Position numbers and translations under genes: made by a program. A model generated the notes under the pieces. The model was not told the origin of the DNA. It saw only the letters and a program-made list of their open reading frames with translations, and made no database searches. A DNA stretch of 33,152 nucleotides from Asaia bogorensis (lineage in GTDB: Bacteria; Pseudomonadota; Alphaproteobacteria; Acetobacterales; Acetobacteraceae): NCBI GenBank assembly GCA_945886995.1, contig CAMCZJ010000002.1, positions 1 through 33,152 on the forward strand, given 5' to 3'. How positions within the stretch are numbered: the first letter of the stretch is position 1; the number at the start of each line of letters is the position of its first letter. Below, piece after piece: positions 22,710-30,852 of this stretch.

Positions 22710-23534
22710 CTATCGTTCCGCATGTTTGCGTTCATAATGCTTGCGGTATTTCTGCGTCACCAGATCGGTCTTCACCACCACGGCGACATCAGTGGTGTTA
22801 AATGGTACATCCAGCACCGCACCATCGCCCACAAAACCGCCCAGGCGCAGATACCCCTTCACCAAGGGCGGCAGTGCGGCCAGGGTCGCGCGCTTGTCAA
22901 TTAAAGCTGGGTCCTTCCGGCGCATTTCCACATAGCGGCCCGGAACGGCGCGGGGGCGCAATTCTTCCGGCGCCAGGTGAAAGGCATGCAAATAGGTCAA
23001 TTGGTTGGCCAGAACGTCCAGATCGGTCCCGGGCAATGATGCGCAACCAAACATCAGCGCTATGTCATGGCGAAAGACATAGGCGGCGATACCATCCCAC
23101 AGCAATTGGAGCGTGCCGCGGCTGCGATACGCCACATCCACGCAGGAACGCCCCAATTCAAGCACCGGCCCTGGATAGGTGACCAGGCGGGAAATGTCGT
23201 ATTCCTCCGCCGAATACCACCGCCCTAGTTTTGCTGCCGCCGCACGCCTGATCAGACGGTAGGTGCCGACAACCGATTCCGGCCCCTCCCCGCGATCATG
23301 ATCCACCACTAGCAAATGGTCGGCGACAGCGTCGAAATCATCACGGTCCCTGTGGCTATCCGCAGTGGCGCTGTCGGCCTGCGCACCCATTTCGCCATAG
23401 AAAACCCGATAGCGCAGCGCCTGCACGGCATCTATTTCATCGGCGCTAACGGCAAGCCGCACGCCCAGATTGCCGGCGCGCAATTCTTCAAGGCCATCTC
23501 CGGCGCCGGCAGATCCGTCTTGATTTATTGGCAT
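22710..23534 (-). CDS. olsB: Ornithine-acyl-ACP N-acyltransferase OlsB-like
   Basis: OlsB transfers a 3-hydroxyacyl chain to the alpha-amino group of ornithine, the first step of ornithine-lipid synthesis. The 274-residue product has GNLGVRLAVSADEIDAVQALRYRVFYGEMGA, DDFDAVADHLLVVD, VVGTYRLIRR, YDISRLVTYPGPVLELGRSCVDVAYRSRGTLQLLWDGIAAY, MFGCASLPGTD and GGFVGDGAVLDVPFNTTDVAVVVKTDLVTQKYRKHY, the full set of family motifs. OlsA, which usually follows and adds the second chain, is not adjacent. ATG 23534 is used, with longer openings possible. It is convergent with the LpxA-like gene. Confidence 0.88.
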   Translation of the reverse strand: MPINQDGSAGAGDGLEELRAGNLGVRLAVSADEIDAVQALRYRVFYGEMGAQADSATADSHRDRDDFDAVADHLLVVDHDRGEGPESVVGTYRLIRRAAAAKLGRWYSAEEYDISRLVTYPGPVLELGRSCVDVAYRSRGTLQLLWDGIAAYVFRHDIALMFGCASLPGTDLDVLANQLTYLHAFHLAPEELRPRAVPGRYVEMRRKDPALIDKRATLAALPPLVKGYLRLGGFVGDGAVLDVPFNTTDVAVVVKTDLVTQKYRKHYERKHAER

Positions 23535-23661
23535 CGGCAATCCGTCACAAACGGCCCGATTCCGGGAAAACCCCGAAATCACCCGCCGTCGCCCGCCTTA
23601 TATGGAGAGTTTGAGGGATAGCCAAATCCGCTATGGCAGCCGCGTGGGTGGGGGGGGGGCT

Positions 23662-24087
23662 TCAGCCGGCGGCAGCCCGGCGCTTGCGTGGCTTGGTGCC
23701 AAGGCCGATCTTCTTGGCAAGGGTGGAACGCTGCTTCGCGTAGCGCGGCGCAACCATGGGGTAATCGGCGGGCAGGCCCCAGCGTTCGCGGTATTGCTCG
23801 GGCGTCAGATTGAAAGATGTCTTCAAATGCCGCTTCAGCATCTTTAGTTTTCTGCCGTCTTCAAGGCAGATGATGTGATCAGGCGTGACCGATTTTGCGA
23901 TCGGTACCGCAGGATCGGGGCGCTTCGCCACCGCCGCTGGCACAGCTTCAATGGATGAAAGCGTGCGATAAACATCCTGGATGAGCGCCGGCAAAGACGA
24001 AGCGGCAACAGAGTTATGCGCCACATGCGCCGAAACGATTTGAGCAGTTAAGGTAAGGACATCGCCTTTTGGCTTGGCTTCGGACAT
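23662..24087 (-). CDS. MucR/Ros-family transcriptional regulator
   Basis: MucR proteins bind AT-rich DNA, are often H-NS-like, and control exopolysaccharide, motility and cell-cycle genes. The 141-residue product has the N-terminal oligomerisation part (LTAQIVSAHVAHNSV.ASSLPALIQDVYRTLSSIE). The DNA-binding domain is HIICLEDGRKLKMLKRHLKTSFNLTPEQYRERWGLPADYPMVAPRYAKQRSTLAKKIGLG. Of the four canonical zinc ligands, Cys74 and His87 remain, but Asp77 replaces the second Cys and Ser91/Phe92 replace the second His. It is divergent from the TusA-like gene across an AT-rich intergenic region. A run of ten Gs (23650-23659) lies just beyond its stop. Confidence 0.92.
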   Translation of the reverse strand: MSEAKPKGDVLTLTAQIVSAHVAHNSVAASSLPALIQDVYRTLSSIEAVPAAVAKRPDPAVPIAKSVTPDHIICLEDGRKLKMLKRHLKTSFNLTPEQYRERWGLPADYPMVAPRYAKQRSTLAKKIGLGTKPRKRRAAAG

Positions 24088-24217
24088 TCGTTAGTTTCTC
24101 CTAATAAATATGCTGAATAATTCTAATTATGTTGAAGAACCTTTTCAACCATAATGAATGGTAGTATTGAAGGGTTGTAAATCTATCCGACCCAGCCTGA
24201 AACAAGAAATTCCTTAT
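24088..24217. promoter_or_regulatory. AT-rich divergent intergenic region between mucR-type gene and tusA-like gene
   Basis: This 130-base stretch is far more A/T-rich than its surroundings (for example around 24103-24180), which suits a MucR-type target and possible autoregulation. No exact operator can be defined by eye. Confidence 0.45.
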
Positions 24218-24487
24218 ATGAATACAACCATTGCCATGCAAAGCCCTGAGCTGCAACCGGACCAATCCATTGATATTGTTTCGGAAACCTGTCCGATGAC
24301 CTTTGTGCTGGTCCGGCTTGCACTGGACCAGATGCAACTTGGGCAGGTTCTGGAAATCCACCTGCGCGGCGACGAACCTCGCCGAAACATTCCCCTGACC
24401 GCCCAAGAACAGGGTCATGAAGTACTTGGCGTGACTGATTTGCCGAATGGTCACTCCGTTTTGTGGCTTCGGCGTGGCCCGGCATGA
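24218..24487 (+). CDS. TusA/SirA-like sulfur-carrier family protein
   Basis: TusA-family proteins carry persulfide sulfur on a conserved cysteine. The 89-residue product has the beta-alpha-beta layout, with SETCPMTFVLVRLALDQMQLGQVLEIHLRG (Cys25) and GHEVLGVTDLPNGHSVLWLRR. The usual C-P-x-P motif is C-P-M-T here, a variant seen in a recognised subgroup, so its partner may differ from that of TusA. ATG 24218 is chosen, with a second ATG 18 bases later. It diverges from the mucR-type gene and is convergent with the GMC oxidoreductase. Confidence 0.82.
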   Translation: MNTTIAMQSPELQPDQSIDIVSETCPMTFVLVRLALDQMQLGQVLEIHLRGDEPRRNIPLTAQEQGHEVLGVTDLPNGHSVLWLRRGPA

Positions 24488-24499
24488 AGCGGCCGGCCC

Positions 24500-26203
24500 C
24501 TATTCCTCGGCGATAATCGCATCGGCAATCTTCTCGGCCGCCATCAGGGTTGGGAAGTTCGTATTGGCGCACGGCACGACTGGAAAGATCGAAGCATCAA
24601 CCACGCGCAGCCCTTCAATACCCTTCACCCGGCCATTCGTATCCACAACCGACATTGGATCTTCCAGGCTGCCCATGCGGCAGGAACAGGAAGCATGCCA
24701 AACGCCGATCGTTGCCTTGCGGATGAAGGCTTCCAACGCCGCATCATCAGCCAGCACCTGATCCATGCGGAAGCCTTCCACCACGAAGCGATCAATGAAA
24801 TAGCTGCGAATGAAGGCCGGGCCATCCAGAATCAGGCTGATAAGGGCAGTGATGATCTTGTTCTTGTTGTTAACAACGCCAAGCTTGCGTACTCGATCAC
24901 TATAGCTGGCCGGGAAATGGTCAGCGGTGATCTTGCCCAATTCGCCGCTCATCTGAATGGCGGCCATCATGCGAAAGCCGCTCATCAGCCGGTCAAGGTC
25001 ACGGTGGTCTGACAGCAGGTTGAATTCCACAATGGGCGGAACACGCCAATCTGCCGATGCAAGCCGAAGCTGCCCCGTTTCGGAATAGGTCTTGTTCACC
25101 CAAAGCAGCATGGAGGCGATTTGTTCGCCCACCGCGTGCCAGGCGGATTTGCTGACCACCGCAGCAAACATGTCACCAGGCGGAGTATCCTCAATGTTCG
25201 ATGAATAACGCAGGCCCAGCAGGATATGCCGGCGCGTTCGGTTATCCACCCGCGACCCACGCTTCAGAAAGGATGAAAGCGCGATGGAAGGATGATCCAT
25301 CAGCCCCCGCCCCACCCCTGGCAGCGGCATCCGTATGGGAATGCCAAGCTGGCGCAAATGTCCAACTGGGCCAATGCCAGCGCGCAGCAAATGCGCGGGC
25401 GAATGAATGGCACCGCAAGAAAGAATGATCTCCTTCGCCAAGAAGTATTGTTGCTGGCCGCGCACCTGCGCCACTACGCCAGCGCAGCGCCGATCTTCAA
25501 ACAGCAAATACTTCACTTGGGTATCACAGGAGATCGTCAGATTGCCGCGCGCGCGGGTTGTCCGATCCAGATAACCCATGGCGGCGGAAACACGCTGTTC
25601 GTCAGCATTGGAAATGGTGATGGGGAAGAACCCATCCTCAAAAACACCGTTTTGATCTTCAAGCGGCTTGAAGCCCGCCGCGGCAAAGCTCATGGCGGCG
25701 GCCTTCGCGTGGTTGTTCCATTGCTCAGGCTTGATGCGCCGAACCTTGATGGGCCCCTCCTTGCCGTGAAAGGGGCCGCCGAAATCAAGATCATGCTCGA
25801 TCTTCTTGAAATAAGGCAGCACCGCTTCCCAGTTCCACCCTGCGGCGCCGCGGGCCTCCCATTCTTCGTAATCGCTCGGGGCGCCGCGATTGGCCATTTG
25901 CCCATTGATGGAAGAACCGCCGCCCAGAACCCGCGCCTGTTCATATTTACGCAGCGGTGGAAGCTCCTGCGGATTGTTATGGGGGATGTTCTGCGTATGC
26001 ACGCGCAAGTCAGTCCAATGGAAGCGCGGATCGAAATATGCAGTGCCCGGGTAACTGTCGCGGATTTCCTGCGGCTCCTCACCGGGTGGCGCATCGGGCC
26101 CGGCTTCACAGAGCAGCACCTTATGCCCACTGCGTGCCGATAGCCGGTTTGCCAGCACAGAACCGGCGGAGCCGCCGCCGACAATGATTGTATCAAAAAT
26201 CAT
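24500..26203 (-). CDS. GMC-family FAD oxidoreductase (choline dehydrogenase-like)
   Basis: This flavoenzyme family oxidises alcohols such as choline, glucose or long-chain alcohols. The 567-residue product begins with the FAD-binding DTIIVGGGSAGSVLANRLS and CEAGP. ARVLGGGSSINGQMANRGAPSDYEEWE is the GMC signature. SCGAIHSPAHLLRAGIG and GVGRGLMDHP follow. The C-terminal catalytic pair is His503 (GVWHASCSCRMG) and Asn547 (CANTNFPTLMAAEK), 44 residues apart as in choline oxidase. The substrate cannot be told. It lies in front of a HIT gene with a 30-base gap, so the two may share a transcript. Confidence 0.92.
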   Translation of the reverse strand: MIFDTIIVGGGSAGSVLANRLSARSGHKVLLCEAGPDAPPGEEPQEIRDSYPGTAYFDPRFHWTDLRVHTQNIPHNNPQELPPLRKYEQARVLGGGSSINGQMANRGAPSDYEEWEARGAAGWNWEAVLPYFKKIEHDLDFGGPFHGKEGPIKVRRIKPEQWNNHAKAAAMSFAAAGFKPLEDQNGVFEDGFFPITISNADEQRVSAAMGYLDRTTRARGNLTISCDTQVKYLLFEDRRCAGVVAQVRGQQQYFLAKEIILSCGAIHSPAHLLRAGIGPVGHLRQLGIPIRMPLPGVGRGLMDHPSIALSSFLKRGSRVDNRTRRHILLGLRYSSNIEDTPPGDMFAAVVSKSAWHAVGEQIASMLLWVNKTYSETGQLRLASADWRVPPIVEFNLLSDHRDLDRLMSGFRMMAAIQMSGELGKITADHFPASYSDRVRKLGVVNNKNKIITALISLILDGPAFIRSYFIDRFVVEGFRMDQVLADDAALEAFIRKATIGVWHASCSCRMGSLEDPMSVVDTNGRVKGIEGLRVVDASIFPVVPCANTNFPTLMAAEKIADAIIAEE

Positions 26204-26233
26204 GCTTCGCCTCCTTGGTTGTTCTTTTCAGCC

Positions 26234-26608
26234 TTATGCGATCATGCGGCCCAGCGGCCGGCCGGCGCAGATATGCACATGGAAATGCGGCACTTCCTGC
26301 CCGGCATGCACGCCCATATTCATCAGTACACGATACCCATCCGCTTCCAACCCCAAAGCCTTCGCCACCTGGCCCACTGCGCGCCAAAAGCCAGTGATCT
26401 CATCAGGCGCGGCAGTAGCGCTGAAATCAGCGATGGAAACGTAACGCCCCTTCGGGATGACCAGCACATGCACGGGCGCCTGGGGCGCGATGTCATGGAA
26501 GGCCAGCGCGTGATCATCCTCATGCACTTTCTTCGCCGGGATCTCGCCACGCAGGATACGCGCGAAGATATTGCTGTCATCATAGGGGCCAAGGCCGTTG
26601 ACGGGCAT
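26234..26608 (-). CDS. HIT-family (histidine triad) nucleotide-binding protein
   Basis: HINT-like proteins hydrolyse nucleoside phosphoramidates and related AMP conjugates. The 124-residue product shows NIFARILRGEIPAKKVHEDDHALAFHDIAPQAPVHVLVIPKGRY and the triad VPHFHVHICAGRPLG (His108, His110, His112). The normal start position is MPVNGLGPYDDSN at 26608, preceded by GGAAGC. An upstream opening adds 16 residues without a better ribosome-binding site. It probably lies upstream of the GMC gene in one transcript. Confidence 0.94.
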   Translation of the reverse strand: MPVNGLGPYDDSNIFARILRGEIPAKKVHEDDHALAFHDIAPQAPVHVLVIPKGRYVSIADFSATAAPDEITGFWRAVGQVAKALGLEADGYRVLMNMGVHAGQEVPHFHVHICAGRPLGRMIA

Positions 26609-26676
26609 GATTGTGCTTCCATCATGAATAAACTGAAAGCCTACCATGCCACGCATGGGCCGAATTGGAAGCCCGT

Positions 26677-27669
26677 TCAGCCCAATCCCAGCCAGGTTGT
26701 CGCTGCCTGCTCTGCACCACTTGGCAGGGGCGCTGCACGATCGCCCATCCAGGCCAGGATATCGCCGGCCACCGCCGCGCCGCCCAAATCACGCAGCAAC
26801 ATGTGGTGGCCTTCCGGGTAGAAGGCCACGCGCTGCGCGGCGCCGCGCGGTAATTGGGCCAGGGCAGCGCGAATGGGCGCTTGCGGCACAAGTTCATCCT
26901 TCGCGCCATAAAGTACCAGGGCCGGGGCGGTGAAGCGTGGCAAGGCGGCGGTGGCGGCATCCATCAGATCAACCAGGCCGGCCACGGCATCCACACGGGT
27001 CTGCTTCAGCACCTTGGGGTCGCCGGACCAACGCCGCCAGGCACCCAGATTATCGGTCGGGCGGAATAGCGGCGCGCTGGAAGAAAGCGCCATCCCCGGT
27101 GCCAGCGCCACCATGACATCCAGTGTCCAGCGCATTGGCCAGCCCAGGCTTGCTCGCCCGCGCAAGGCCGGGGCAGAAAGCACGAAGCCATCGGCGAACC
27201 GCGCCTTGGACCCGGCCAGCACCAGCACCGCGCCCCCCATGCTTTCGCCCAGCATGAAAAGCGGCAGGCCGGGATGGCGCGCACGGATCAGCCCAGCGGC
27301 GGTAATGGCATCCTGCGCCAGAGTCTCATGCCCCGGCCAAACCCCGCGCGGGGTGGTGCCGCCAAAGCCACGCTGGTCATAAGCGTAAAGCGCCACCCCC
27401 GCCCCGGTGAACCAGGGCGCTGCATCCTCGGCGAAGGACCGGCCATATTCATTCATGCCATGCAAGGCGAGCATCACGGCGCGCGGAGGCCCTTCCGGCT
27501 GCCAAGCATGCAGCGGCAACCGCACGCCATCGGCCATGACCAGCGCATCATCACGCAGAGCCGGCGTGGTAACTGCTGGCCCCATGGGCGCGCGCGCTTC
27601 CGTGCAGCCGGCCAGCGCCAGGCCGGCCAGCAGCGCCCTTCGCGGCATTATGATAGGCTTCATGGTCAT
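26677..27669 (-). CDS. Alpha/beta-hydrolase lipoprotein (monoacylglycerol lipase-like)
   Basis: The 330-residue product has a lipoprotein signal (RRALLAGLALAGCTEARA, Cys22). A serine-hydrolase domain of the lysophospholipase/monoacylglycerol-lipase type follows: MLALHGMNEYGRSFAEDA, YDQRGFGGT, then MLGESMGGAV with nucleophile Ser143. The acid is Asp258 in GAKDELVP and the histidine is at about 288 in YPEGHHML. The natural substrate is unknown. ATG 27669 is one of several close starts. A much longer frame upstream lies across the zf-CHCC and polA genes on the other strand and is not convincing. Confidence 0.88.
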   Translation of the reverse strand: MTMKPIIMPRRALLAGLALAGCTEARAPMGPAVTTPALRDDALVMADGVRLPLHAWQPEGPPRAVMLALHGMNEYGRSFAEDAAPWFTGAGVALYAYDQRGFGGTTPRGVWPGHETLAQDAITAAGLIRARHPGLPLFMLGESMGGAVLVLAGSKARFADGFVLSAPALRGRASLGWPMRWTLDVMVALAPGMALSSSAPLFRPTDNLGAWRRWSGDPKVLKQTRVDAVAGLVDLMDAATAALPRFTAPALVLYGAKDELVPQAPIRAALAQLPRGAAQRVAFYPEGHHMLLRDLGGAAVAGDILAWMGDRAAPLPSGAEQAATTWLGLG

Positions 27670-27756
27670 GAGCTTCAGATAGGGTGCCGGGCAAGGCTGG
27701 TCCATCACCCCCTGCCCCGGTATGATTGGCCAGAGCACAAGCAGATGAGGACTGAG

Positions 27757-27984
27757 ATGCGCGACCAGCAAATGACCGGCTATGGCCCGAAGCCCGTGGT
27801 GGGTGTCACGCCCGAACAGCGCGTCACTGTGCAAAGCCGCAATATCCCCTGCGATGGGGAAGCGGCGAGCGGGCTCGGCCATCCGCGCATCTGGCTGCAT
27901 ATTGAAGGGCATGATGTGACCTGCCCTTATTGTTCCATCACCTATGTCCTGGCCGAAGGCGCCGGCGAGGATCATGGGCATTGA
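27757..27984 (+). CDS. zf-CHCC zinc-finger domain protein
   Basis: The 75-residue product has QRVTVQSRNIPCDGEAASGLGHPRIWLHIEGHDVTCPYCSITYVL, whose Cys32, His42, Cys56 and Cys59 make the zf-CHCC metal site related to complex I subunit NDUFS6. In alphaproteobacteria such small proteins are mostly linked to respiratory complex I. GAGG at 27747-27750 sits 6 bases before ATG 27757, which decides the start over ATG 27745. The end overlaps the polA start by 11 bases. Confidence 0.85.
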   Translation: MRDQQMTGYGPKPVVGVTPEQRVTVQSRNIPCDGEAASGLGHPRIWLHIEGHDVTCPYCSITYVLAEGAGEDHGH

Positions 27985-30850
27985 AGACAGTTCCGGCCCT
28001 GAAGCCGCACGCCCGCATGGCAACGCCTTGAGCGAGGCGATTGCGGGGGCTGAGGGCCTGCCGGAAACCAAGCCGGGCGAACGCCATCTGATTCTGGTGG
28101 ATGGTTCGGGCTATATCTTCCGCGCCTACCACGCGCTGCCGCCCATGACGCGGCCAGATGGCACGCCGGTGAATGCGGTATTCGGCTTCACCAATATGCT
28201 GTCGCAATTCCTACTGCGCCATGCGGCCAGCCATATCGCGGTGGTGTTCGATGCCGGGCGCAATACGTTTCGCAATCAGATTTACCCCAATTACAAGGCG
28301 CATCGCCCGGACCCGCCGCCGGAGCTGGTCCCGCAATTTGGCCTGATACGTGATGCGACGGATGCTTTTGGTGTCGCGCGTGTGGAACTTGAAGGGTTCG
28401 AAGCGGATGATTTGATCGCCGCCTATGCCAAGGCTTTTGAGGCGACGGGCGGGCATGTCACGATCGTTTCTTCCGACAAGGATTTGATGCAATTGATCCG
28501 CCCTGCGGTACAGATGCTCGATCCCATGAAGCAGAAGCCGCTGCGCGCGCCGGAGGTGATGGAAAAATTCGGCGTCACCCCGGATAAGGTGGTGGAAGTG
28601 CAAGCGCTGGCCGGCGATGCCACGGATAATGTGCCGGGCGTGCCGGGCATTGGCATTAAGACAGCGGCGCAATTGATCAATGAATATGGTGATCTTGAAG
28701 CGCTGCTGGCCCGCGCAAGCGAGATCAAGCAGCCTAAGCGCCGGGAAGCCTTGCTGGAAAACGCCGAAATGGCGCGAATTTCCCGCCGCCTGGTAATGCT
28801 TGATGACAATGCGCCGCTGCCGCTGGATATCGCCGCGCTGGAAGCCAAGGCGCCGGGCGATGGCAAGCTGGAAGCGTTTTTACGCACGCAGGGGTTTCGC
28901 TCCATCCTGGCGCGCATGGGCTTTGGGGAAGCTGGGCCGCTGCGCCGACCCGCCGCCGCGGTTTCCACCAGCGAAGCAGCGCCCGCGCCAGAAGGTGGCA
29001 GTATCTCCGCCCCCTTCGGCGCTTATGATTGCGTGACGGATGAAGCCACCTTAGCGCGTTGGGTGGCGCTGGCGCGCGAAGCCGGCGTTGTTGCGGTGGA
29101 TACGGAAACCGATAGCCTGGATGCGCGCCGCGCTACCATGGTTGGTTTTTCGCTGGCTATCGCGCCGGGCCGCGCCTGCTACGTGCCAATCCGCCATGGT
29201 AGCGTGGGCGATATGCTGGCCGCCCCGGCGCCGGCGCAAATTGCGCCCGAAGCGGCCTTCGCGCTGCTTCGCCCGCTTTTCACCGATGCTTCTGTGCTCA
29301 AGGTTTTTCAGCACGCGAAATATGATCTGGAAGTCATGGCGCGGGCGGAAAATGGCGGCTTTGCCGACATCAGCCCAATTGATGATACCATGATGCTGTC
29401 CTACGCCATGGAAGCTGGGCGGCATGGCCATGGCATGGATGAGCTTTCCGTACTGCATCTGGGCCATCAACCCATCACGTTTGATGAAGTGACCGGCACC
29501 GGCAAAGCCCGCCTGCCCTTCAGCGAAGTGCCGTTGGATAAAGCCACCGCCTATGCCGCCGAAGATGCGGATGTGACGCTGCGGCTCTGGCTGCTGCTGC
29601 GCCCGCGTTTGCGCGCCGATGGTGCGCTGGCGAGTTATGAACAAATCGAACGCCGCATGATCCCCGTTCTGCGCGATATGGAAGCCGCCGGCGTGAAGGT
29701 GGATGGCGCGGAGTTGGCGCGCATTGGCGAAGATTTCGCGGGGCGCCTCGCGGTACTGGAAACTTCCATTCATACGCTTGCCGGGCGCGCCTTCAATGTT
29801 GGCTCACCCAAGCAATTGGGCGAGATTCTATTTGATGAAATGGGCCTTTCGGGCGGGCGCAAGGGCAAGACCGGCGCCTATTCCACCGATGCGGCGGTGC
29901 TGGAAGAACTCAGTGTCCAGGGCGTGGAATTGGCCGGCAAAGTGCTGGAATGGCGCCAATTGGCGAAGCTGAAATCCACCTATGTTGAAGGGCTCGCCGC
30001 GCAGATCGATCCAACTGATAAGCGCGTGCATACAAGCTATCAGATGGCGATCACCTCCACCGGGCGGCTTTCGTCAACTGATCCCAATTTGCAGAATATC
30101 CCGATCCGCAGCGAAGAAGGCATGCGTATCCGCCGCGCCTTCATCGCCGAAAAAGGCCATGTGCTGCTGGCCGCGGATTACAGCCAGATTGAACTCCGCT
30201 TGCTGGCGCATTTGGCCGATGTGCCGACGCTCCGCGAAGCCTTTGCGGGTGGTGAGGATATTCACGCCCGCACTGCATCGGAAATCTTCGGCATTCCGCG
30301 CGACAAGGTGGATAAGGAAGCGCGGCGCCGCGCCAAGATGATCAATTTCGGCATTATCTACGGCATGTCGGCCTTTGGCTTGGCGACCCGCCTTGGTATT
30401 CCGCCTGGTGAGGGCCGCAGCATCATTGATGCCTATTTCGCGCAATATCCGGGCATCCGGCAGGAAATGGAGCGCCTGAAGGAAGAAGCGCGTACGCATG
30501 GTTTTGTCCGCACACCTTTCGGCCGCAAGCTTTGGATTCCGGATATCGCAACGCGCGATCCGGTGCGCCGCGCCGGCGCCGAACGCGCTGCCATCAACGC
30601 CCCCTTCCAGGGGGGCGCTGCCGAGATCATCAAACGCGCCATGGTGCGCCTGCCGCGTGCCTTGCACGATGCGGGGCTGAAGGCGCGCATGCTGCTGCAA
30701 GTGCATGATGAATTGGTGTTTGAAGTGCCGGAGGCTGAGGTTGAAGCGACCTCCGCCATCGTGCGGGAAATCATGGAATCGGTTGCGACTCTCCGCGTGC
30801 CGCTATCGGTGGATATCGGGCAGGGCAATTCCTGGGCAGAGGCGCATTGA
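27974..30850 (+). CDS. polA: DNA polymerase I
   Basis: DNA polymerase I fills gaps and removes RNA primers. The 958-residue product starts at ATG 27974 (GAGG upstream) and includes all three domains. The 5'-3' exonuclease shows LILVDGSGYIFRAYHALPP, YPNYKAHRP and VPGVPGIGIKTAAQLI. The 3'-5' exonuclease keeps DTETDS (about 375) and YAAEDADVTLRLW, so proofreading looks active. The polymerase carries LLAADYSQIELRLLAHLADV (motif A, about 733), KMINFGIIYGMSAFGLA (motif B, about 790) and LQVHDELVFEV (motif C, about 909). It overlaps the zf-CHCC gene and is followed after 2 bases by an MFS gene. Confidence 0.97.
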   Translation: MGIEDSSGPEAARPHGNALSEAIAGAEGLPETKPGERHLILVDGSGYIFRAYHALPPMTRPDGTPVNAVFGFTNMLSQFLLRHAASHIAVVFDAGRNTFRNQIYPNYKAHRPDPPPELVPQFGLIRDATDAFGVARVELEGFEADDLIAAYAKAFEATGGHVTIVSSDKDLMQLIRPAVQMLDPMKQKPLRAPEVMEKFGVTPDKVVEVQALAGDATDNVPGVPGIGIKTAAQLINEYGDLEALLARASEIKQPKRREALLENAEMARISRRLVMLDDNAPLPLDIAALEAKAPGDGKLEAFLRTQGFRSILARMGFGEAGPLRRPAAAVSTSEAAPAPEGGSISAPFGAYDCVTDEATLARWVALAREAGVVAVDTETDSLDARRATMVGFSLAIAPGRACYVPIRHGSVGDMLAAPAPAQIAPEAAFALLRPLFTDASVLKVFQHAKYDLEVMARAENGGFADISPIDDTMMLSYAMEAGRHGHGMDELSVLHLGHQPITFDEVTGTGKARLPFSEVPLDKATAYAAEDADVTLRLWLLLRPRLRADGALASYEQIERRMIPVLRDMEAAGVKVDGAELARIGEDFAGRLAVLETSIHTLAGRAFNVGSPKQLGEILFDEMGLSGGRKGKTGAYSTDAAVLEELSVQGVELAGKVLEWRQLAKLKSTYVEGLAAQIDPTDKRVHTSYQMAITSTGRLSSTDPNLQNIPIRSEEGMRIRRAFIAEKGHVLLAADYSQIELRLLAHLADVPTLREAFAGGEDIHARTASEIFGIPRDKVDKEARRRAKMINFGIIYGMSAFGLATRLGIPPGEGRSIIDAYFAQYPGIRQEMERLKEEARTHGFVRTPFGRKLWIPDIATRDPVRRAGAERAAINAPFQGGAAEIIKRAMVRLPRALHDAGLKARMLLQVHDELVFEVPEAEVEATSAIVREIMESVATLRVPLSVDIGQGNSWAEAH

Positions 30851-30852
30851 AC

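Noticed and set aside
23650..23659. Run of ten Gs as a phase-variation tract
   Set aside because: It lies just outside the mucR-type reading frame, so slippage would not change a protein. Perhaps a sequencing-sensitive spot only.
27670..28071. N-terminal extension of the alpha/beta-hydrolase by 134 residues
   Set aside because: It would overlap zf-CHCC and polA on the other strand and would hide the lipoprotein signal that begins at 27669.
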